Positions 51,293 to 56,662 of a stretch of DNA of 56,662 nucleotides are shown in pieces (position 1 is the stretch's first letter; each line of letters opens with the position of its first letter). Source of the stretch: an uncultured Lachnospiraceae bacterium (GTDB taxonomy: Bacteria; Bacillota; Clostridia; Lachnospirales; Lachnospiraceae); NCBI GenBank assembly GCA_905203555.1, contig CAJKWK010000011.1, positions 1 through 56,662 on the forward strand. The letters are read 5' to 3'. The position numbers and the translations under genes were made by a program. The notes below the pieces were generated by a model, which worked only from the letters and a program-made list of their open reading frames with translations, was not told the origin of the DNA and made no database searches.

Positions 51293-52167
51293 TCCTTTTC
51301 AAGCTCTGCCAGCTTTTTCATCTCTTCCTTAGAAACTTTCGCCTTCTTGCGTCTCGGCTTAAACTTCAATTCCTCTGCTTTATATTCGCGGATCTCTTTT
51401 TCATCATTTTCCAGATTCACGATTACTTTTACCAGCTTTCGAAGAACACTCAAAGAATGTACATTACCGGTCAGCCCATCAGGTGTCGTTACCATATCTC
51501 CTACCGAAGGGAGCTGACTGTTCAGTTCCTCATAAGTCTCCTCTTCGTTTGTCAGACAACACATCAATCTGCCGCATACTCCAGAGATCTTGCTCGGATT
51601 CAAAGACAGATTCTGCTCTTTTGCCATCTTAATGGAAACAGCCGCAAACTCAGACAAATAGGTACTGCAGCACAATGGACGTCCACAGATTCCGATACCG
51701 CCTCGAATCTTTGTTTCATCCCGCACTCCGATTTGGCGCAGCTCGATCCTCGTACGAAATACTGCTGCCAGATCCTTAACCAGTTCCCGGAAATCAATCC
51801 TTCCATCTGCTGTAAAATAAAACAACACTTTATTATTATCAAAGGTATACTCTGCATCGATCAGTTTCATATCCAGATTATGTTTCCGGATCTTTTCCTG
51901 ACAGATCTGAAATGCTTCCTTTTCCTTCTCCCGATTCTCAGCCTCCGTCTTCTCATCCTGCTCCGTTGCAATTCGGATCACATACTTCAAAGGCTGAACC
52001 ACCTCTTCTTCCTTTACTTCTTTCGGACCGCTGACCACACGACCGTACTCAACGCCGCGCGCCGTTTCCACAATCACATGATCCCCCTGCCGAATCTCAA
52101 GATTTCCCGGAGAGAAAAAATAAATCTTTCCCGCTACCCGAAACCTTACTCCTATTACCTTCACCAT
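51289..52167 (-). CDS. ricT: RicT (YaaT, PSP1 domain) regulator of RNA processing
   Basis: 292 residues. The PSP1 domain (VKVIGVRFRVAGKIYFFSPG, DHVIVETARGVEYGRVV) and a cysteine-rich centre (IGICGRPLCCSTYLSEF, SGVCGRLMCCLTNEEETYEEL) are the features of RicT. In Bacillus, RicT with RicA and RicF forms an iron-sulfur complex that guides RNase Y in mRNA maturation and affects sporulation and competence. The C-terminus is Lys-rich. It lies 3 bp after holB with AAAGGAG before the ATG, as in the yaaT neighbourhood. Confidence 0.94.
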   Translation of the reverse strand: MVKVIGVRFRVAGKIYFFSPGNLEIRQGDHVIVETARGVEYGRVVSGPKEVKEEEVVQPLKYVIRIATEQDEKTEAENREKEKEAFQICQEKIRKHNLDMKLIDAEYTFDNNKVLFYFTADGRIDFRELVKDLAAVFRTRIELRQIGVRDETKIRGGIGICGRPLCCSTYLSEFAAVSIKMAKEQNLSLNPSKISGVCGRLMCCLTNEEETYEELNSQLPSVGDMVTTPDGLTGNVHSLSVLRKLVKVIVNLENDEKEIREYKAEELKFKPRRKKAKVSKEEMKKLAELEKE

Positions 52168-52170
52168 CTT

Positions 52171-53166
52171 CTAGTTCTCCTTTATTGTCAATAAAAGTAA
52201 TTCCATCGTCAATTCAAAATTAACATTGGCCTTCAATCTGGCTTTTGCTTTCTCAAGCCCTTCTAAAATATTCTCAATGCCTTCATAAGAACTCTTTTTA
52301 GCACAATCCTTAATATAACGCATCTGATCTGAAAAAACCACTCTATCTACATTTTTTGTAGCTTTATAAATAAGTACATCACGATACCAGATTGCGATCA
52401 CATCCATATAATCGCTGATATTCATCTTATATGCACTACATTTTTTCACTGCACCCATCAATTCTTCCACTTGCATATCATCAATATTTCTCAGCAAATG
52501 AACCGCTTCTTCCTTAATCTCATTAAAATATTCCGAAGTCGCAAGCGCAATTGCCTTTCCCATATTGCCCTGTGCAAATGCTACACAGACATCTGCTTTA
52601 TAATCCGGAATCTCCATCTGTTCCATCAAATACTTTTTCACCAGCTGATCCTTGATATTTCTTAACTTCAGCATGACACATCTGGAACGAATCGTCGGGA
52701 GCAATGTCTCTGCATTTTCCGTTAAAAGAATAATGACTGCATATTCCGGCGGCTCTTCAATGGTTTTTAAAAGAGCATTTTGTGCCTGTACACTCATCAT
52801 ATCCGCCTCTGCTATAATATAGATCTTGTACGGACTGCTATACGGCTTGATCTGAATATCATTATTCACCTGTTCCCGAATATCATCTACACTGATCGTC
52901 GTAGGTTTCTCATGTGTTACACGAATAATATCCGGCTGATTGCCGCTAACAGCCTGTTTACATGACTGACATTTTCCACACGCATCCCCGTCTTCATCCC
53001 GGTTCTGGCACTGCAGGCTCATTGCAAACAAATTGGCTAACAATTTTTTCCCGGAACCTCTCTCCCCATTCAGAATATAGGCATGAGAAATGGCACCTGA
53101 AGTCACTGCATTCCCAATATACTGTATAATATTTTTGTGTCCTACTACATCTTTAAATCCACCCAT
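52171..53166 (-). CDS. holB: DNA polymerase III subunit delta'
   Basis: 331 residues. The clamp-loader AAA+ domain has GERGSGKKLLANLF (Walker A), a four-Cys zinc site (CQNRDEDGDACGKCQSC), EADMMSVQAQNALLKTIEEPPEY, and the sensor SRC motif in LLPTIRSRCVML. It holds the beta clamp open during loading. The Walker A is variant (GKKL), as is common in delta' since it does not bind ATP tightly. AGGTGATTGT precedes the ATG. Confidence 0.94.
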   Translation of the reverse strand: MGGFKDVVGHKNIIQYIGNAVTSGAISHAYILNGERGSGKKLLANLFAMSLQCQNRDEDGDACGKCQSCKQAVSGNQPDIIRVTHEKPTTISVDDIREQVNNDIQIKPYSSPYKIYIIAEADMMSVQAQNALLKTIEEPPEYAVIILLTENAETLLPTIRSRCVMLKLRNIKDQLVKKYLMEQMEIPDYKADVCVAFAQGNMGKAIALATSEYFNEIKEEAVHLLRNIDDMQVEELMGAVKKCSAYKMNISDYMDVIAIWYRDVLIYKATKNVDRVVFSDQMRYIKDCAKKSSYEGIENILEGLEKAKARLKANVNFELTMELLLLTIKEN

Positions 53167-53279
53167 ACAATCACCTGCTATCTGCTTTCATAAAAATAGA
53201 TAAAGTTTCTATATGTTTCAGTATACCATAATTTCGCTGTAAGAGATACCCCGTAAATCCATCTGGAATTCTTGTTTTT

Positions 53280-53864
53280 TTATAAACTTTTTTTAATAAA
53301 ATGAATCATTTCGGTCACACAGCTCTCAAAATCTATATTTGCAAACCGGTTTTTAATTTCTGCCCGTTTCAAATTTTCCTCTGAAAAATCCTCCGAATCT
53401 GCCAAAAATCTCCTGCACATTTCCGCATACTTCGGCTCTGCCTGTTTCTGTTCCCTCTCCAAAGCCCGGCTCAATCGCACTCCATCTTCGACTTCCACAT
53501 ACAATGACACCACTTTCTTTTCGCCATAGTAGCCTTTCATAGCCTCATAAGATTCCAAAGTACCGATGACCAGATAGTTGTCCCTCTCCAGATCTACCTG
53601 CCCATCATCCGCTGTAAAATATTTCCAGACCCCACATTTTGTATGGTACGCTCGCTGCTCGATCACACAGCCCTTCTCTTCCATCTTATGCAATACCGTT
53701 TCATCTACAAAATGATATTCAACACCTTCCTGCTCTCCTTCCCGAATCGGACGTGTTGTATACAAAACAATATCCTTCAGTTCCGGCATTCTCTTTTTTA
53801 TTTCTTTAAATATAGAATCCTTCCCTGAAGAACTCTTTCCCATGATATAAAAAATCTTTCCCAT
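53280..53864 (-). CDS. Guanylate kinase-like P-loop kinase
   Basis: 194 residues. P-loop GKSSSGKDS at the N-terminus, then the guanylate-kinase signature YTTRPIREGEQEGVEYHFV and VIEQRAYHTKCGVWKYF, where Gmk normally has a Tyr-Tyr-Gly loop for GMP; this part is altered. An Arg-rich lid (RLSRALEREQKQ) follows. In Bacillus the tmk (thymidylate kinase) gene is at this place of the cluster. A true guanylate kinase, or a diverged nucleotide kinase, are both possible. GAGGATAGGAAG precedes the ATG, and it follows the decarboxylase gene by 4 bp. Confidence 0.82.
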   Translation of the reverse strand: MGKIFYIMGKSSSGKDSIFKEIKKRMPELKDIVLYTTRPIREGEQEGVEYHFVDETVLHKMEEKGCVIEQRAYHTKCGVWKYFTADDGQVDLERDNYLVIGTLESYEAMKGYYGEKKVVSLYVEVEDGVRLSRALEREQKQAEPKYAEMCRRFLADSEDFSEENLKRAEIKNRFANIDFESCVTEMIHFIKKSL

Positions 53865-53868
53865 CTTC

Positions 53869-55317
53869 CTATCCTCTTGGTATTTCTTTTAAAACCTGTA
53901 TCCGACCGGACTGCTTAAGCCCTTCAATATCAAATCCGCTTTTCTCATATATCTGCAATAACTCAACTGCTTTTTTTGAAATCCGCTCTCCCGGAACAAT
54001 TAATGGAATCCCCGGCGGATACACATACGCATATTCCAATGAAATTCTTTCCTGACATTCCTCCGGTAAAAGTATCTCTACATTCGACTTTTCCTCAGAC
54101 AAATTCTCCGCCTGGGCGCTTGTATAGACCCTTTGCAAGCGTGGCAGTTCCATACTCGGACAATCGATTTCTTTCCGCTCCAAACTTTCATCAATCTGAA
54201 ACAACGCCTCTTTCAATCTCCGGAATCCTTCTTCCGTATCGCAGACTGAAGTCATCGCCAGCACATATTCTCTGGACGCCATCTCCATCTGTAAATGATA
54301 CGATGCAAGCAATTCTTCATACAATAATTTTCCCGTATATACTTCTTGACCTTTCACTGTGTTTTTTGTAGAAATCACAATTTTCGATCGATCATATGCA
54401 TTTGTCTCAACCAACTGCAGATTCTTTAATCCACTTAACTCTCTTCTCAATTTCTCCAGTCTTTCCTGATATATACCAAACGCATCCTGCTCTCTTTTCA
54501 AAAAGCGAATACATTCATCCATGCTCGCCATAAGAACATACGAAGGACTGCTTGTCTGAATCATATGCACATACTTCCGGACCCGTTCACGATTGACCAG
54601 ATTCCCATTCAAATGAATCAATGCGGTCTGTGTCAAAGATGGCAGCGTCTTATGCAGACTATGAATCACCACATCAGCCCCCTGCTGATTCGCATTTTCC
54701 GGGAAATATGAATGGAATCCAAAATGAGCCCCATGTGCCTCATCAACAATAAGCGGTATTCCAAATTCATGGACTGTATCCGCAATTCTTCGAATATCCG
54801 AAACCACACCATCATAAGTCGGAGAAGTAAGAACCACTGCACTGATTGTCGTATTTCCACAATGTCCGTTTCGATCTTCCAAAAGAATCCTTCGGATCTC
54901 CTCTGCGTCAATCGCCCCATTCAGCCCGTTTTTTTCATCATATTCCGGATAAATGTACTCCGCATCCAATTCATTCATATAGATTGCAGCATAAACTGAC
55001 TTATGACAATTTCTCGCTGCCAAAACACGCCCACCCTTACGCGCACATCCAAGTACACCACTCAAAATACCAGACGTACTTCCATTGATCAGATAACAGG
55101 TTTCCTCCGCATGATAAACTCTTGCAGCCCGTTCCTGCGCTTCCTTCAATAACTCTCTGGCATGGTGCAAGTCATCAAATCCTTCAATTTCTGTAATATC
55201 TATCTGATACGGCAGCCCATTCTCCATCATTTCACCGTTGCGCTTGTGTCCAGGCATATGAAATCCGTAGAAATCAGACTCTCCGTAATTTATCAACTTT
55301 TCATATAGTGACTTCAC
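53869..55317 (-). CDS. Arg/Lys/Orn decarboxylase, short YaaO type
   Basis: 482 residues, PLP-dependent. Family motifs: FHMPGHKRN, YLINGSTSGILSGVLG, LTSPTYDGVVSD, LIVDEAHGAHFGF, and the PLP-binding lysine in VIHSLHKTLPSLTQTA. The C-terminal domain has YVYPPGIPLIVPGERIS. It lacks the N-terminal response-regulator-like wing of inducible CadA/AdiA forms, as in Bacillus YaaO and SpeA. It starts at GTG 55317, with GAGGAG about 16 nt upstream and no in-frame ATG nearby. It makes cadaverine, agmatine or putrescine; which one is unclear. It heads the holB cluster. Confidence 0.9.
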   Translation of the reverse strand: MKSLYEKLINYGESDFYGFHMPGHKRNGEMMENGLPYQIDITEIEGFDDLHHARELLKEAQERAARVYHAEETCYLINGSTSGILSGVLGCARKGGRVLAARNCHKSVYAAIYMNELDAEYIYPEYDEKNGLNGAIDAEEIRRILLEDRNGHCGNTTISAVVLTSPTYDGVVSDIRRIADTVHEFGIPLIVDEAHGAHFGFHSYFPENANQQGADVVIHSLHKTLPSLTQTALIHLNGNLVNRERVRKYVHMIQTSSPSYVLMASMDECIRFLKREQDAFGIYQERLEKLRRELSGLKNLQLVETNAYDRSKIVISTKNTVKGQEVYTGKLLYEELLASYHLQMEMASREYVLAMTSVCDTEEGFRRLKEALFQIDESLERKEIDCPSMELPRLQRVYTSAQAENLSEEKSNVEILLPEECQERISLEYAYVYPPGIPLIVPGERISKKAVELLQIYEKSGFDIEGLKQSGRIQVLKEIPRG

Positions 55318-55397
55318 TTATCGTTTCACTCTCCTCAAGTTTATTTCCCCTATCATAACATGAATCCAGTAAAAGAAATAGTATGTTTTTCATATAT

Positions 55398-55427
55398 AAA
55401 AAGCGCAGCAGAATAATCTACCACGCT
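55398..55427 (-). terminator. Terminator of thiT
   Basis: AGCGCAGCAGA (55402-55412) and TCTACCACGCT (55417-55427) form an 11-pair stem including G-U pairs when read on the minus strand, followed by TTTTTATATATG. Confidence 0.6.
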
Positions 55428-55490
55428 CTCAATCATATCTCGTTTGCTTTATAAAAATTCTTTATCACATATTTTCATAGAAACAATATG

Positions 55491-56156
55491 TTACTCCAAC
55501 GCTGTTTTCTTTACCTGTTTCAATCCTTTTGCTACAGCAGGGATCGAAATTACAACAATCGTAATAATCGCTTCTACTAACAAAAAGCTATAGTTGTATG
55601 CAATTGGATAAATTGCACTTAAAGATTTCGGGAAATTATCCGGCATATAATCCATCCAGTACAAATAGCCGCCCAAAGCATGAAATGCTCCACGAGCAAT
55701 TACAGCTACAATATATCCCTTTAACAATCCATGATCCTTCTTTGCAAAAAATCCTGCCACACCCAACGCTGCAAATGCAAATACATAATCACAGCAGACC
55801 TGGAAAAATGATAATACATAAGGCTCCTGTAAAAACTGAAGTATTCCATATGCCAGACCACATAAAACTCCTGTCTGCACACCATACCAGTTTGCAATCA
55901 GTACTACAAACAACATACTACACAACGTAACACTTCCACCCCAAGGCATTTCAAACAACTTAATGTAAGATGTTACAAATGCAAGAGCCAGCGCTGCAGC
56001 GCAAAATACCATCTGTCTTGTTGTCATTTTTTTGTGTTCGCTTTTCTTTCCTGCGAAAATTGCTGCAGCCACAAACAATACAACTCCTACCACGATGCAG
56101 ATTGCATACCCTGCTGTGGTCAAACCACCTTCTGCATTTACCATAAAACTAAACAT
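55491..56156 (-). CDS. thiT: Thiamine ECF transporter S component
   Basis: 221 residues with six to seven membrane helices. The thiamine-transporter motifs are SYIKLFEMPWGGSVTLCSMLFV and the C-terminal RGAFHALGGYLYWMDYMP, rich in the aromatic and acidic residues that bind thiamine in ThiT. A non-standard N-terminal helix (residues 1-35) precedes the core. It needs an ECF energy module encoded elsewhere; the one at 5654-8207 has its own S component. AAAGGAGGAG precedes the ATG, and a TPP riboswitch controls the gene. Confidence 0.93.
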   Translation of the reverse strand: MFSFMVNAEGGLTTAGYAICIVVGVVLFVAAAIFAGKKSEHKKMTTRQMVFCAAALALAFVTSYIKLFEMPWGGSVTLCSMLFVVLIANWYGVQTGVLCGLAYGILQFLQEPYVLSFFQVCCDYVFAFAALGVAGFFAKKDHGLLKGYIVAVIARGAFHALGGYLYWMDYMPDNFPKSLSAIYPIAYNYSFLLVEAIITIVVISIPAVAKGLKQVKKTALE

Positions 56157-56295
56157 ACCTATCTCCTCCTTTAGTACAGATAATTGTCGGTATCATACAA
56201 CTATCCGATCACATTTAATCTTGATTTGAAAATCCACATATCTCAAGTAAATACTTTCTAAAAAATTTAGCTAAAAAGAAAGTCCTCTATGTAAT

Positions 56296-56333
56296 AAAAA
56301 AGCTGTGACAACACCCTTAGGTATTATCACAGC
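56296..56333 (-). terminator. TPP riboswitch attenuator
   Basis: GCTGTGA (56302-56308) pairs with TCACAGC (56327-56333), with an inner AATACC/GGTGTT helix. On the minus strand it ends in TTTTTTA. It lies between the TPP aptamer and thiT, so it should form when TPP is bound. Confidence 0.85.
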
Positions 56334-56375
56334 AAATCATATCTAAATAACATACATATAACATCTACTGAGCTT

Positions 56376-56462
56376 ATTTTCCTACGTTGGCATTATCCAA
56401 ATCAGGTTATGGGTCTAAGCGATACAGCTTACTCTCAGCCTGCTCATGCAAGCTCCCCTTTT
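56376..56462 (-). ncRNA. TPP riboswitch (THI element)
   Basis: Minus strand contains, in order, GGGGAGC, GCTGAGA, GACCC and the highly conserved ACCTGATTTGGATAATGCC followed by ACGTAGGAAA. This is the complete TPP aptamer. With the downstream terminator it predicts transcription attenuation of thiT when thiamine pyrophosphate is plentiful. Confidence 0.96.
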
Positions 56463-56477
56463 TCAATTACATGTATT

Positions 56478-56505
56478 ATTTTAGCACATCTCTCACACAA
56501 TGCAA
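56478..56505 (-). promoter_or_regulatory. Promoter of the TPP riboswitch/thiT transcript
   Basis: Minus strand: TTGCAT (56500-56505), 16 bp, extended -10 TGC plus TAAAAT (56478-56483). Transcription would start near 56471, just before the aptamer. Confidence 0.65.
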
Positions 56506-56554
56506 GCATATTTTTATTCTTACTTTAAAATTTACTATAGAATCACATAGAAAT

Positions 56555-56598
56555 AATAAAAATAGCGGAAACCCTTGTAAATACTGAGTTTCCGCTAT
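56555..56598 (-). terminator. Terminator of the tRNA-Lys transcript
   Basis: ATAGCGGAAAC (56562-56572) pairs perfectly with GTTTCCGCTAT (56588-56598); on the minus strand TTTTTATT follows. Confidence 0.85.
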
Positions 56599-56608
56599 CT
56601 TCTCATCC

Positions 56609-56662
56609 TGAGCGTGCGGGGATTCGAACCCCGGACAACTTGATTAAAAGTCAAGTGCTCTA
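56609..56662 (-). tRNA. tRNA-Lys (anticodon TTT), 5' end outside the window
   Basis: Minus strand: anticodon stem CTTGA/TCAAG with loop CTTTTAA (anticodon TTT), variable loop, T-arm CGGGG-TTCGAAT-CCCCG, and the 3' acceptor strand CACGCTC with discriminator A. The D-arm is cut by the window edge. CCA is not encoded. Confidence 0.93.

Noticed and set aside
51457..52194. 245-codon plus-strand frame opposite ricT
   Set aside because: Antisense to a well-supported conserved gene; no start context or family motif.

Overview
The window reads as a chromosomal segment of a low-GC, spore-forming Gram-positive anaerobe. I infer a gut Lachnospiraceae of the Mediterraneibacter / Ruminococcus gnavus / Blautia / Dorea kind. 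The reasons are: strong GGAGG ribosome sites, many bacterial sigma-A-type promoters, spore maturation genes spmA and spmB, a two-cluster clostridial ferredoxin, cell-wall sorting tails ending in TGD, LamG/GH43/FIVAR surface enzymes, and a YesM/YesN-type two-component system. There is no phage, insertion sequence, CRISPR array or rRNA in it.

Layout, left to right. (1) 35-2246: a DUF2238-like membrane protein diverging from an azlCD branched-chain amino-acid exporter. (2) 2341-8805, minus strand: a seven-gene operon encoding an ECF transporter (S component, fused double ATPase, T component), two tandem SAM hydrolase (DUF62/chlorinase-fold) paralogues, a GNAT acetyltransferase and a GntR regulator. 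One strong promoter is bracketed by two copies of a palindromic operator-like 14-mer. This is the most unusual system in the window. (3) 9049-33678, minus strand: a Gram-positive polysaccharide utilisation locus for arabinofuranose-containing glycans, in three blocks. A four-gene operon makes giant secreted or wall-anchored GH43 / LamG / AbfB proteins (19825-33678). A three-gene sensory operon holds a membrane-anchored sugar-binding protein, a histidine kinase and an AraC-type response regulator (15445-19628). A five-gene operon holds a YtfQ/YtfR/YtfT/YjfF-type furanose ABC importer and an arabinose/fucose isomerase-family enzyme (9049-15297). The logic is: surface enzymes release arabinofuranose, a binding-protein homologue senses it, the two-component system switches on import, and the isomerase starts catabolism.

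(4) 33882-46240: mixed housekeeping genes. These are tRNA-Cys, deoC, a DUF6472 protein, a YgjP metallopeptidase, maf, an orphan sugar-binding lipoprotein, ferredoxin, a MerR regulator, an M20 amidohydrolase, a broken LPXTG surface-protein gene, ptsHI, an MBL-fold protein, a NYN-LOTUS protein, a YfcE phosphodiesterase and spmA. (5) 46348-49564: spmB is separated from spmA by an inverted DUF885 lipoprotein gene, followed by a short degenerate UgpC/MsmK-like ATPase. (6) 49680-55317: a conserved block equivalent to the Bacillus yaaO-tmk-holB-yaaT-yabB-rsmI region, with a guanylate-kinase-like protein in the tmk position. (7) 55491-56662: thiT under a complete TPP riboswitch with its attenuator, then the 3' part of tRNA-Lys running off the window.

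All functional statements come from reading motifs and context by eye. No database search or structure prediction was run. Residue numbers are from manual counting and approximate unless a single residue is named.
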